A DNA stretch of 64,000 nt from an uncultured Clostridia bacterium (GTDB lineage: Bacteria > Bacillota > Clostridia > Oscillospirales > Ruminococcaceae). A model generated the notes under the pieces. That model was not told the origin of the DNA and made no database searches. It worked only from the letters and a program-made list of their open reading frames with translations. The translations under genes and the position numbers were made by a program. Of this stretch, positions 29,130 to 37,549 are shown one piece after another. Positions within the stretch are counted from its first letter, which is position 1, and every line of letters begins with the position of its first letter. The DNA is taken from positions 1-64,000 of the forward strand of contig CANRIA010000004.1 in NCBI GenBank assembly GCA_947630555.1. Direction: 5' to 3'.

Positions 29130-30347
29130 TCACTTTTCCACTCTCGGCTTGTCATACTTATTTGAAACAAGTTTGCCGTCGCACGGGTCGTAAATAAGGT
29201 CGCCCGTTACCATATCTATATATATGCAGCGGATCTTCAAGTTATTTGGTTCGTCAAGTGATAGCCGCCACATAGGTCTGTATTCGTCAGGGTCGGTTTC
29301 ATCGTTCTCTTCATCGCTGTCGGGGAAATCAGGCATGGCGTAAACAATATTTATATCTGTAACAGCGTTTGTAAAATACGGCGCAAACTCCACGCTTGCG
29401 TGGCTGAGGGCAGAATCCAGCGTTATAAATCTGTCTTCAAGCTCGGTCTTTTCTATGCCGCGATCGTATGTATGACAGTATACTTGCGTAACAACGTCGG
29501 GGTGGGTGATGACAACATCTACATAGTTTAACGTCATTTTTGCGCCGCCTACATTAGAAGTATCTGTAAGGTCAAATTCAACGCCGCCGGCGCACAAAGC
29601 AAACCTCACCAAAAACGACTGATGCTCGTTAAATTCATTATTCAGAATACAAACTATAACAGGCTTTGTTTCTTCGTAATCAGCACACAGGGGCAGCACG
29701 CTGTCAATAGTTTTCTGCGCAAAATCCAAAGCCTGTTTTGCGGTATAGTCTTCTCCTGCCAAATCGCCCACAACGTTTGCAAGATCGCTGTCTTCGGCGG
29801 TGCAAGCCTTTGCAACATTAGCTGCCAGCATTACGTCGCCTGCCTCGCCGCTTATAATATCAGGCGCCCATATAAGGCAGCCGCCGGAACTATCCAACCT
29901 TACAAGATAGTCGTCTTCAATATCGTCTTTTTCGATGTTAAATGATGAATAGGAAAAATTCCCGTTATCATATGTGTCAAGGGTAATCTCATCTTCATTT
30001 GGCTGCTCTTTGTTCATATACTTTGCGGTATCTATGCACTTTTGCTTCAGTTGTTCTTGCGTTATGTGCACTGCAGAATTGTCAACGCTCATAGTGTACA
30101 GCTTTTCAGGCGTGGGCAGAGAAACATTTTCGGGCAATGTCATGTTATCATAAGTTTTACCAAGGGCGTTCGGCGCTTCTGTCAGAACCTCTGCAAGCGT
30201 TTTGTATTCAAGCTTGCTTTGCTCTTCAGTCTTGTTCTTTTTGTTTATAGCAACGGTAAGAACTATTGCAGTTATAACGGCTGCTGTCATTACAAAAGCA
30301 GCACAGAGAATTATTACGCGCCGTGTGCGTTTGTTGAGTTTTGCCAT
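29130..30347 (-). CDS. Membrane-anchored extracytoplasmic protein (unknown)
   Basis: About 405 aa. A basic N-terminus (KLNKRTRRV) and one signal-anchor helix (VIILCAAFVMTAAVITAIVLTVAI, about residues 11-34) precede a large soluble domain. The tail is acidic (DSDEENDETDPDEYRPMW) and is followed by a strand-rich end, MWRLSLDEPNNLKIRCIYIDMVTGDLIYDPCDGK. The last part could be a PepSY-like fold, but the match is weak. The track begins at 30368. The ATG at 30347 has GAAGGCAG upstream. Monocistronic with its own promoter and terminator. I do not recognise the family. Confidence 0.65.
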   Translation of the reverse strand: MAKLNKRTRRVIILCAAFVMTAAVITAIVLTVAINKKNKTEEQSKLEYKTLAEVLTEAPNALGKTYDNMTLPENVSLPTPEKLYTMSVDNSAVHITQEQLKQKCIDTAKYMNKEQPNEDEITLDTYDNGNFSYSSFNIEKDDIEDDYLVRLDSSGGCLIWAPDIISGEAGDVMLAANVAKACTAEDSDLANVVGDLAGEDYTAKQALDFAQKTIDSVLPLCADYEETKPVIVCILNNEFNEHQSFLVRFALCAGGVEFDLTDTSNVGGAKMTLNYVDVVITHPDVVTQVYCHTYDRGIEKTELEDRFITLDSALSHASVEFAPYFTNAVTDINIVYAMPDFPDSDEENDETDPDEYRPMWRLSLDEPNNLKIRCIYIDMVTGDLIYDPCDGKLVSNKYDKPRVEK

Positions 30348-30383
30348 ATTACTGCCTTCTTTCTGCAAAATTTACCTGAATAT

Positions 30384-30412
30384 ATGATACTTCCTTTTTT
30401 CATACAAGTCAA
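30384..30412 (-). promoter_or_regulatory. Promoter of the 405-aa membrane protein gene
   Basis: Minus strand TTGACT (30412-30407), 17 bases, TATCAT (30389-30384), about 37 bases before the start codon. Confidence 0.7.
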
Positions 30413-30488
30413 GGATTTAAGACTAACATTTTGCGGTCATATGCCCTTTTTGTAGAAATTACACAAAATAAGGAAAATAATTTGTACA

Positions 30489-30518
30489 TAAAAACCCCCC
30501 GAACTTACGTCCGAGGGT
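30489..30518 (-). terminator. Terminator of the asp23-fakA pair
   Basis: Minus-strand RNA: ACCCTCGGAC / GTTCGGGGGGT with a GTAA tetraloop and two G-U pairs, followed by TTTT. It lies 6 bases past the fakA stop. Confidence 0.75.
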
Positions 30519-30523
30519 ATATG

Positions 30524-32161
30524 TTATTCTACCGAAATAATGTAATAATACACAGGCTGACCGCCGCTGACCACATTTACCTCAATGTCGGGGTACTTGC
30601 CTTGCAGCTGTGATGCGAGCGCCTGAGCCATATCTTCGTTTACGTCCGCGCCGTAAATAACGGTGATGAACGAGCTGTCGCCCTTTACCATTCGCTTGGT
30701 TAGCCTGTAGCTTGCCTTTGCAAGGTCTTTGTCAGTAAACGCCAGCTTGCCGTTTTCAATAGCGAGTATCTCGCCTTTCTTTATGGCGTGCCCATCAAAT
30801 TCCGAATCCCTTGCCGCAAAAGTGAGCTGACCAGTTGCAACATTGTTAAGAGCCTCTGTCATAGCGTTGCGGTTGGCAACAAAGTCTTCGCCGGGGTCAA
30901 ATGCCAGCATTGCCGAAAGCCCCTGCGGAATTGTCCTCGTCTGCAAAACGCACACCTTTCTGTCGCTTACCAGCTTTGCAGCCTGCTCTGCCGCCATTAT
31001 AATATTCTTGTTGTTGGGCATAACGAACACAGTCTTTGCCGGGGTAGAGCATATAGCGGCGTAAATATCGTCGGTAGAGGGGTTCATGGTCTGTCCGCCG
31101 CTTACAATGCAGTCAACGCCTATGTCGCGGAACATACTCTCGATACCTGCGCCTGCCGCCACCGATACAAAACCATAGTCATTCTCAGGGTTTGCAGGAA
31201 CGAACTCCTGTTTAGCATCCTGCTTGCGCTGCTTGTGCTGCATTTTCATGTTCTCTATCTTCGGCAGGTTTATGCTGCCAAATTCAAGACCCTTTTGTAT
31301 AGCCTTGCCGGGGTCGTTGGTGTGAACGTGCACTTTTATTATCTCGTCGTCGTCCACCACAACAACGCAGTCGCCTATCGTTTCAAGATATGCCCTCAGC
31401 TTGCTGGTATCGTCGCAGCCCTCGTCTTTGGTTATGAGCATCTCTGTGCAGTATGTGAAGTTTATAACTTCGTCAAAGTCGCCCACGGTAGAAGCAAAAG
31501 TTTCAACGGTGACGGCTTTTTTGCTGTCCTGCGAAAGCGGCTGAACGATCTCTCCGCCCTTGAATACTTGCAGCATAGCCTCGAATATTATCAAAAGTCC
31601 CTGACCGCCTGCATCAACCACCCCTGCTTTTTTAAGGGCAGCCAGCTGGTTGGGCGTGTTGTCAAGAGCTGTTTTACATTCCTTGCATATCTCTTCCCAC
31701 AGCTGCACTTCATCTGTAACAATGCCGCTTAGCGACTTTGCCTTTTCATAGCCCATTCTTGCAACTGTCAGAATTGTGCCTTCTGTAGGGTTCATTACAG
31801 CTTTATATGCATTTTCAACTCCCAGACCCAAAGCCAGCGTTATGTCATCGCAGTTTGCCTCTTTCTTATCTGCAAGACCCTTTGCAAAGCCGCGGAATAT
31901 AAGCGAAAGTATAACGCCCGAATTTCCTCTTGCGCCCCTCAGCAGCGCCGAAGCGGCAGACGATGCTACTTCAGATACCGTAACATCATCATGCATAATT
32001 TTCAGCTCTGAAAGTGTGTTGCCGATAGCCATAGACATATTAGTGCCTGTATCTCCGTCAGGAACGGGGAATACATTGAGCTCGTCTACCGATTTTTTCT
32101 TGTTTGCTATAGAATGTGCGCCGCTGATAATTGCGTCACGCAGAAGCTTTCCGTCTATCAC
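30524..32161 (-). CDS. fakA: Fatty acid kinase FakA (DAK2/DegV-like fusion, YloV)
   Basis: Kinase that phosphorylates fatty acids carried by FakB (DegV) proteins for phospholipid synthesis. About 545 aa. The N-terminal DhaL/DAK2 ATP-binding domain (residues 1-200) has NVFPVPDGDTGTNMS with the Mg-binding aspartates and the GGARGNSGVILS-type loop (LLRGARGNSGVILS). A middle FakB-interacting domain and a C-terminal FakB-like half follow (VKVHVHTNDPG, then TVFVMPNNKNI). The track starts at 32182. GGGAGG lies seven bases before the GTG at 32161, so that is the start. It follows the Asp23-family gene, the widely conserved yloU-yloV order. Confidence 0.93.
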   Translation of the reverse strand: MIDGKLLRDAIISGAHSIANKKKSVDELNVFPVPDGDTGTNMSMAIGNTLSELKIMHDDVTVSEVASSAASALLRGARGNSGVILSLIFRGFAKGLADKKEANCDDITLALGLGVENAYKAVMNPTEGTILTVARMGYEKAKSLSGIVTDEVQLWEEICKECKTALDNTPNQLAALKKAGVVDAGGQGLLIIFEAMLQVFKGGEIVQPLSQDSKKAVTVETFASTVGDFDEVINFTYCTEMLITKDEGCDDTSKLRAYLETIGDCVVVVDDDEIIKVHVHTNDPGKAIQKGLEFGSINLPKIENMKMQHKQRKQDAKQEFVPANPENDYGFVSVAAGAGIESMFRDIGVDCIVSGGQTMNPSTDDIYAAICSTPAKTVFVMPNNKNIIMAAEQAAKLVSDRKVCVLQTRTIPQGLSAMLAFDPGEDFVANRNAMTEALNNVATGQLTFAARDSEFDGHAIKKGEILAIENGKLAFTDKDLAKASYRLTKRMVKGDSSFITVIYGADVNEDMAQALASQLQGKYPDIEVNVVSGGQPVYYYIISVE

Positions 32162-32178
32162 GATGTTATCCTCCCAAA

Positions 32179-32526
32179 TCACGCCTGCATAGCGTCAACA
32201 AAAACGTTTATCTTAGATACTTCTATACCGGCGCTCTCCTCAACAGTAAAGCGCACCTTGTTTATGATGCTGTCAACTATTGCGGCAATGTTCACCCCGT
32301 AAGATACCGTTATATGCAGGTCTATAGTCAGCTTGTTGCTGTCTTGACGGATCATCACACCGTTGTCAGCAGATTCGCTTCCCAGCAGCGAGCGTATGCC
32401 TTGCACAGCCGAACAGCTGTTCAGACCTACCACGCCAAAGCAGCTTGCGGCGGTCTTGGCTATAAGCTTTTTCAGATAGTTTGAAGAAAGCTCTATGCAG
32501 CCTATGTGATCGTTGATTTTTATCAT
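32179..32526 (-). CDS. Asp23/Gls24 family envelope stress protein (YloU-like)
   Basis: Small cytoplasmic, probably membrane-associated protein of 115 aa in the Asp23 (DUF322) family. The family pattern is clear: GCIELSSNYLKKLIAKTAASCFGVVGL at the start and LTIDLHITVSYGVNIAAIVDSIINKVRFTVEE in the second half. The closest class is YloU, which lies next to fakA in many Firmicutes. The tracked ORF starts at 32568, but the ATG at 32526 gives the conserved N-terminus, although its ribosome binding site is weak. Its role is unsettled in the literature. Asp23 relatives are linked to envelope stress. Confidence 0.9.
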   Translation of the reverse strand: MIKINDHIGCIELSSNYLKKLIAKTAASCFGVVGLNSCSAVQGIRSLLGSESADNGVMIRQDSNKLTIDLHITVSYGVNIAAIVDSIINKVRFTVEESAGIEVSKINVFVDAMQA

Positions 32527-32567
32527 AAAAGAACCACGCTCTCTTTCCGTCAAAGTTACATACAACA

Positions 32568-32596
32568 ATTATAACACACAAAGTCTGCGTTTGCAA
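32568..32596 (-). promoter_or_regulatory. Promoter of the asp23-fakA operon
   Basis: Minus strand TTGCAA (32596-32591), 17 bases, TATAAT (32573-32568), about 40 bases before the ATG. Confidence 0.75.
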
Positions 32597-32674
32597 TAGC
32601 CGAGGGATATTTTTGTAACTATTGCTTATATTCCGCCTGTGCTTATGGTCTTATTACCCAAAACGCTATACAAA

Positions 32675-33796
32675 CTATTTGTCGGCGGCACATTCAACAT
32701 CTACCGAAATAGAGCAGTTTTCAAAAATGTTATCATCATGCAGGGCGGCAACGGGGTATACGCTTCTTGCTATTCTTTCAACGCCGAGAAAATCGCCCTC
32801 GGGATACTGCGTTATCTTATAAAAAGCGTTGCAGCACATATCCTCCAGTATCTTTTCAGTAGCCATGCACACCTCGCAGCCGTTTGATATAGTCTTGAAG
32901 CTGTCGAGCAGTTTTACTTTCACGCGTATTTTGTACATCATAACGTATCTGCCGTCAATTTTGCGCACTGTAACACTGCGATGAATGAGAGTAACGTTCA
33001 CATTCAGAGGGTCTTCATTGCCGGGTATGCTCATCTGCGCTTTGTCAAGCTTGCCTTCAAGCCAACAGCAGCCCATAGTTTCCTCTGCCGTGGCGGTGTA
33101 TACTATTTTTCCGTCGTGAACTATCTGTGTTCCGCTGAATATAAGTTTGGTGTCCTCTTCTTCAGAGTCTCCCTGCTTTTCTTTTTCGCTTTCTTTGGGC
33201 GGCTGTAGCGCCTCAACTATAGGCAGGGCGGCGGTAGTCGAGTTTGCAATATGCAAAAGGTCGGTTTTAAGCGCGTTGCCGTTTTCAACCGCCGTGCGTA
33301 TGATGTTCTCGACTGCAATGGCGGTCTCCACCTCGTTTTTCAGCTTAACGTCAAGAATATCGCGTGCGGTGGTCTTGCTGCTTATTACGGGCACGCCAAG
33401 GTATGTCTGCTCACTTCGCAGAAAGTAATCAAGGCTTTCAGAAAATGGTATGCTAAGCGCATCTTTGCCTATAACAATAAACTTGCTGTGCCCGATGTTT
33501 ATATCCCTGCCAAGTTCATATGAAATATCATTCATGCACTGCGCTATGGTGTCGCCCTCGGTGGAAACTATAATAGTGTTGGTCTGGCTGCTGTCAACAG
33601 GCGTTGAAGAACCTGCACCCATCGACTGAAACACCTGCGCGCTTACCTTGAATTTTTTGCTCTCACCCTTGTCAATGCCAACAGCCGATATTATAGCCTG
33701 CTTTTCCAGCTCGACTATTGAAGAGCAGGAACACATTGCAAAAGCTGCAATTGCAGTCAAAAGCACTATAAGCAAACGTTTCATTTGCATACTCAT
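32675..33796 (-). CDS. gerAC: Spore germination lipoprotein, Ger(x)C family
   Basis: C subunit of a GerA-type germinant receptor in the spore inner membrane, 373 aa. The lipoprotein signal ends in FAMCSC, followed by the family start IVELEKQAIISAVGIDK. Later family features are DINIGHSKFIVIGKDAL and SLDYFLRSEQTY in the first half, and GCCWLEGKL/VKLLDSF segments of the C-terminal domain. AAAGGGGGC precedes the ATG by six bases. It overlaps gerAB by 4 bp (ATGA). It is the last gene of gerAA-gerAB-gerAC. Confidence 0.92.
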   Translation of the reverse strand: MSMQMKRLLIVLLTAIAAFAMCSCSSIVELEKQAIISAVGIDKGESKKFKVSAQVFQSMGAGSSTPVDSSQTNTIIVSTEGDTIAQCMNDISYELGRDINIGHSKFIVIGKDALSIPFSESLDYFLRSEQTYLGVPVISSKTTARDILDVKLKNEVETAIAVENIIRTAVENGNALKTDLLHIANSTTAALPIVEALQPPKESEKEKQGDSEEEDTKLIFSGTQIVHDGKIVYTATAEETMGCCWLEGKLDKAQMSIPGNEDPLNVNVTLIHRSVTVRKIDGRYVMMYKIRVKVKLLDSFKTISNGCEVCMATEKILEDMCCNAFYKITQYPEGDFLGVERIARSVYPVAALHDDNIFENCSISVDVECAADK

Positions 33797-34872
33797 GCTG
33801 ATGCCCCCTTTCTGCTGCGCTTTTCTTTAGGCAAAATAAGCAGCAGCGCAGGTATTACAGCTGCCAGAATTATTATCACCGCAGACCATATATACACGTT
33901 TTCAGCCTTTGTAATATCGTAATACATTATTATAAATACAGAGCATATCAGCGCGGCGGCGGTCACGGGCAGGGTAGCGTAAAAAGGCTTTATCTTTGGC
34001 GATATGCATTTTATACACTCGCCTGCAAGATATATGCAAAGTGAAAGCTTCGTAACCGCGCAGAATGTCCACAGTATCAAAAACAGCGAATCAAATCGCG
34101 CTATAATAGATGTGTTTGAATAAGAGCTTAAATGGAAAAACGGCAGCGGAGAGGAGTATGCGAAATCGCCCAGTATTGCAGAGCACAAAAAAGCTATAGA
34201 CCCCACCACTATATATTTAATGGTAATATAGCTGTATACCGCGCCGCACTGCTTTGAGCGCAGCTTTGGCAAAAGCAGGCAGGCTAAAATAAGCTCCGAA
34301 TTTCGTGCAAACGAGCCGAGAGAACTTTTTATTATGCCGCCCAAAGGGTCTTCTATTGAGATGTTAAGGTTGTGAACATCTATCTCTCCGCTTGTGCCGA
34401 GCAGCACCGTTATCAGCATAACTACAAACAGCCCCGTAACCACTGCGGCGCTGCGTGCAATGGGTTCTAAGCCCAGTGTTGAGATATACAGAGCCGTTGC
34501 AGCCATGAATACTACGATAACTCTTTTAGCTGTAAATATCGGAAACGCAAAGGTTATAAACTGCGAAAAATCGCACATTGTCTTTACCGCAATCCATGCT
34601 AGAAATGCGGTATATATAACAGAGAGCATTATCCCCAGCGGCTTTGAGGCGCAAAAACCCAGCTGTACGGCGTTTTTATCGGGGAATTTTTTCAGCAAAA
34701 GAAGTGGGAATATCATTACCACTGCCAGCGCCGCGTTTGTTATAAGACCGCCAAGAATGGTTATAAGCGTGTTGTCGCCCCCTGCCGGAGAGTAGGTCAT
34801 CATGATAAACAGCCTGCCCACCAGCAAAAGGCATATCAGCTGATAAGCCGATATTGCGTGAGGTTTTTTCAT
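33793..34872 (-). CDS. gerAB: Spore germination permease-like subunit GerAB
   Basis: Integral membrane B subunit of the germinant receptor, 359 aa with about ten transmembrane helices (APC-superfamily fold, spore_permease). This subunit usually forms the germinant-binding pocket. The start KPHAISAYQLICLLLVGRLFIMMTY is typical. GGAGGC lies before the ATG, 2 bp after gerAA, and its stop overlaps gerAC. The germinant cannot be read from sequence. Confidence 0.92.
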   Translation of the reverse strand: MKKPHAISAYQLICLLLVGRLFIMMTYSPAGGDNTLITILGGLITNAALAVVMIFPLLLLKKFPDKNAVQLGFCASKPLGIMLSVIYTAFLAWIAVKTMCDFSQFITFAFPIFTAKRVIVVFMAATALYISTLGLEPIARSAAVVTGLFVVMLITVLLGTSGEIDVHNLNISIEDPLGGIIKSSLGSFARNSELILACLLLPKLRSKQCGAVYSYITIKYIVVGSIAFLCSAILGDFAYSSPLPFFHLSSYSNTSIIARFDSLFLILWTFCAVTKLSLCIYLAGECIKCISPKIKPFYATLPVTAAALICSVFIIMYYDITKAENVYIWSAVIIILAAVIPALLLILPKEKRSRKGASA

Positions 34873-34874
34873 TT

Positions 34875-36374
34875 TTATGCCTCCTCGGTATTGTTTTCGC
34901 CTGCCTTGAAGTCGCTTACCAAAGTCTGCGTTTTTTCAAGCCTTTTAAAGCCTGCCCTGAAGAAAATATCTTTAAATCCCGACTTGAAAAACGGCGAAAC
35001 GGGCGCGGTGTATGGTATGCCGTTATCTGAAAGCGCACAGGCGTTTGCAAGCACCGCGGCAGATACCAGCGTTATTCCGTAAAGCCCTGCCACGCCGCCT
35101 GCTATTATCATTATCATGCGAAGAACAGATGTCTGCTGATTGAGGTTTGGTATAACGAACGATGAAGTCGCCGTAAGACCCAGTATTATAAGAATAGGAG
35201 CGGAAATAAGTCCGCTGTTCACGGCAGCATCGCCTATTATCAGACCGCCCACGATAGATACCGCGCCGCCCACCGTTTTTGGCAGACGTATTCCTGCCTC
35301 GCGCAGTATTTCATACATAAGCGTTATTATAACAACGTCAAATACCAACGGGTATGGCGTTGATTCTTCAGAAACTACAAGGCTTAAAAGCAGCTTGTAT
35401 GAAAAAGTTTCAGAATGAAAAGTTGCCAGCGCAACATAAACGCCCGGCAGCAGCACCGCCAGTATAAAAGCAATATACTTTATGCAGCGTATATAAGTGG
35501 CATAGTAGGGGCGGTTGGCATAGTCGTCAACGGTGTTGAAGTTTTCTATAAAAAATGTCGGCACAAGCAGCGTAAAAGGCGTGCCGTCTATAATGATGCC
35601 CACCTTGCCCTCGCACAGTTTTGCAGCGAACGCATCAGGTCTGTCGGTGGTCTGCACGTCGGTAAAAATGCTTTTGCTGCTTTTCATAAGGTATGGCATT
35701 ACATATCCGCTGCTGAGAACCGTTTCCAGCTTTATTGAGCTTATCCTCTGCCGCACCGAGTCCACAAGCTCCGAAGAACATCTGTCAGCCATATAAACAA
35801 TGCAGATGTCTGTCTTGCTTTTTGTACCTATTTTTGAAAGCTCAAAGCGCAGGCAGGGGGTCTTCAGCCGCCGCCTTACAAGAGATACGTTGGTGCGCAA
35901 AACTTCAATAAAACCGTCTCTGCCGCCAAGAACGTTGAGGTCACTGGTGGGTTCATCTATCGAGCGTTTGTCAAAGCCCTGTATGCCGAACAGATAGCCG
36001 CTTGCAAGACCGTTTACCAGAACGAGCGCAAAGCCCGAAAACAGCTGCGTCACCGCCTCGCCGTAGTCATAGCAGGTGTGCCTCTCTGAGGAAAGCAGGC
36101 TGTATTTTGTAAGCCAGTCGGCAATATCCTGCGGCTTTGAATTTTCGCCAAGCTGCAAAGAGGTCAGCGGCTGAAACAAAAGCTCGGTCATTATGTCGGT
36201 AGATGTCATGTTCTCTATAGACACCACCGCGCACTTGTGACCGCTCACCACCACTTCCATAATGTTAAGATCCATAGTTCCGCCCATTATAGAGCGAAGA
36301 TCGAGCAGCGCTTTTTCAAGCGAAGAAGCTATTTTTATATTTTCGTAATTTGAATAGTCGGGAAAGCAAGGCAT
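34875..36374 (-). CDS. gerAA: Spore germination protein GerAA
   Basis: A subunit of the germinant receptor, 499 aa. A soluble N-terminal domain of about 290 residues (with FVLVNGLASGYLFGIQGFDKRSIDEPTSD, and YMADRCSSELVDSVRQRI) is followed by a membrane domain of four to five helices. That domain includes PYYATYIRCIKYIAFILAVLLPGVYVAL and LREAGIRLPKTVGGAVSIVGGLIIGDAAV, the conserved GerA core. The ATG has GGAGAATAATT upstream. First gene of the operon. The family is normally expressed in the forespore under sigma-G. I could not assign such a promoter with confidence in the 86-bp divergent gap. Confidence 0.95.
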   Translation of the reverse strand: MPCFPDYSNYENIKIASSLEKALLDLRSIMGGTMDLNIMEVVVSGHKCAVVSIENMTSTDIMTELLFQPLTSLQLGENSKPQDIADWLTKYSLLSSERHTCYDYGEAVTQLFSGFALVLVNGLASGYLFGIQGFDKRSIDEPTSDLNVLGGRDGFIEVLRTNVSLVRRRLKTPCLRFELSKIGTKSKTDICIVYMADRCSSELVDSVRQRISSIKLETVLSSGYVMPYLMKSSKSIFTDVQTTDRPDAFAAKLCEGKVGIIIDGTPFTLLVPTFFIENFNTVDDYANRPYYATYIRCIKYIAFILAVLLPGVYVALATFHSETFSYKLLLSLVVSEESTPYPLVFDVVIITLMYEILREAGIRLPKTVGGAVSIVGGLIIGDAAVNSGLISAPILIILGLTATSSFVIPNLNQQTSVLRMIMIIAGGVAGLYGITLVSAAVLANACALSDNGIPYTAPVSPFFKSGFKDIFFRAGFKRLEKTQTLVSDFKAGENNTEEA

Positions 36375-36460
36375 AATTATTCTCCTTTCGATTTGTGCTG
36401 TTAATGTATTATTTGCACCATTTGCGGAAAAATACTAATGATCTGAAAGGAGCGTTTTGA

Positions 36461-37129
36461 TTGCTTATCGTATTTTTAAGGGCAGTGCTTTTGTATGTGC
36501 TTGTGGTGTTTGCAATACGCCTTATGGGAAAAAGGCAGCTGGGGGAACTTCAGCCCTCGGAATTTGTTATAACCATTTTAATTTCAAACATTGCAACTTT
36601 GCCTATTGAAGACCCCGGCACGCCTATGCTGCTTGGCATTGTGCCTATATTAACTCTTGTGTGCCTTGATGTTCTGATGTCGGCGGCAACGCTTAAATCG
36701 CGCAAACTGAGAAGAATGGTGTCAGGCAGCCCGAAGATAATTATTTCAGACGGCGTGCTTGACCAAAAACAGCTCGGCGATCTTCGCTACACTGCCGACG
36801 ACGTTCTGGAGGCTTTGCGCTCGCAGGGGATATTTGATATATCGGAGGTTCAGTATGCAGTGATAGAAACAACCGGAGCGGTAAGCGCGTTTTTAAAATC
36901 TGCAAAACAGCCGGTAAACGGCGAAAAACCGCAGCCCTCGGGTGACCCTCCGCAGGTGGTGATAGACGACGGCGACGTTGTTAAGCGCTCACTGGCATAT
37001 CTTAAACTGTCGGAAGAGTGGCTGAAAAACATTCTTAAAAACAAAAAAATATCGCCGCACGAGGTGTTTCTCATGACGGCGCGTTCAGACGGAAGTTACA
37101 AGATAATAGAAAAAGAAAAGGGGCAGTAA
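36461..37129 (+). CDS. DUF421 (YetF/YcaP) membrane protein
   Basis: A 222-aa member of the DUF421 family: two or three N-terminal helices (LRAVLLYVLVVFAIRLMGKRQLGELQPSEFVITILISNIA holds the family signature) and a cytoplasmic C-terminal domain with LRYTADDVLEALRSQGIFDISEVQYAVIE. Related Bacillus proteins (YetF, YrbG, YkjA) sit in the inner membrane, and some occur in spore or germination membranes. It starts at a TTG eight bases after GAAAGGAG. It diverges from gerAA by 86 bp and is followed at 1 bp by the DUF4363 gene. Confidence 0.9.
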   Translation: MLIVFLRAVLLYVLVVFAIRLMGKRQLGELQPSEFVITILISNIATLPIEDPGTPMLLGIVPILTLVCLDVLMSAATLKSRKLRRMVSGSPKIIISDGVLDQKQLGDLRYTADDVLEALRSQGIFDISEVQYAVIETTGAVSAFLKSAKQPVNGEKPQPSGDPPQVVIDDGDVVKRSLAYLKLSEEWLKNILKNKKISPHEVFLMTARSDGSYKIIEKEKGQ

Positions 37130-37130
37130 A

Positions 37131-37502
37131 ATGAAAAGAGTATGGCTGTGCTGCGGCATACTGGCGGTGATATTCATATTCGGCGTAGGGTGGTCTGTCT
37201 ACCTTGGCGCGTGCAGCAAACGCATGAACGAACTTATTGACCGGGCGCAGTCGCTTGCTGAAACGCGCTCGCCCGATACTGAAAAAGCTATTGAAGATCT
37301 TTGCTCATACTGGGATAGCATGGCTTCGACCGCGGCATTTTTTGAAAGTGCCGAGACGGTAAGCGGCATAGGTGATGCAGTGGCGCGCATTGAATATCTT
37401 TACAGAAAAGACAACGACGAATTTTTCTCGGAATGTGAAGTTATACGCGGCGGCGTTGACAGGATATACCGCAGCAATATGCCCCTTTTGCCCAACAGAT
37501 AA
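37131..37502 (+). CDS. DUF4363 family protein
   Basis: 123 aa with an N-terminal signal-anchor helix (LCCGILAVIFIFGVGWSVYLG) and a helical extracytoplasmic part containing CSYWDSMASTAAFFESAETVSGIGDAVARIEYLYRKDNDEFFSE, typical of DUF4363. The family is commonly encoded directly after DUF421 in spore-forming Clostridia, as here, implying a two-protein membrane complex. Function unknown. Confidence 0.85.
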   Translation: MKRVWLCCGILAVIFIFGVGWSVYLGACSKRMNELIDRAQSLAETRSPDTEKAIEDLCSYWDSMASTAAFFESAETVSGIGDAVARIEYLYRKDNDEFFSECEVIRGGVDRIYRSNMPLLPNR

Positions 37503-37505
37503 AAA

Positions 37506-37540
37506 ATCACCGACGCTTTTTACACGTCGGTGATAATATT
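37506..37540. terminator. Bidirectional terminator after the DUF421/DUF4363 pair
   Basis: ATCACCGACG / CGTCGGTGAT, a perfect 10-bp stem with a 9-base loop, flanked by A and T runs, between convergent genes. Confidence 0.85.
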
Positions 37541-37549
37541 TATGTGCTG

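Noticed and set aside
30788-31732. 314-aa plus-strand ORF opposite fakA
   Set aside because: Shadow frame, no start signal and no family resemblance.
36375-36460. Sigma-G promoter of the gerA operon
   Set aside because: A GTATT-like and a CATTA-like box are present in the divergent gap, but spacing and sequence are too poor to claim.
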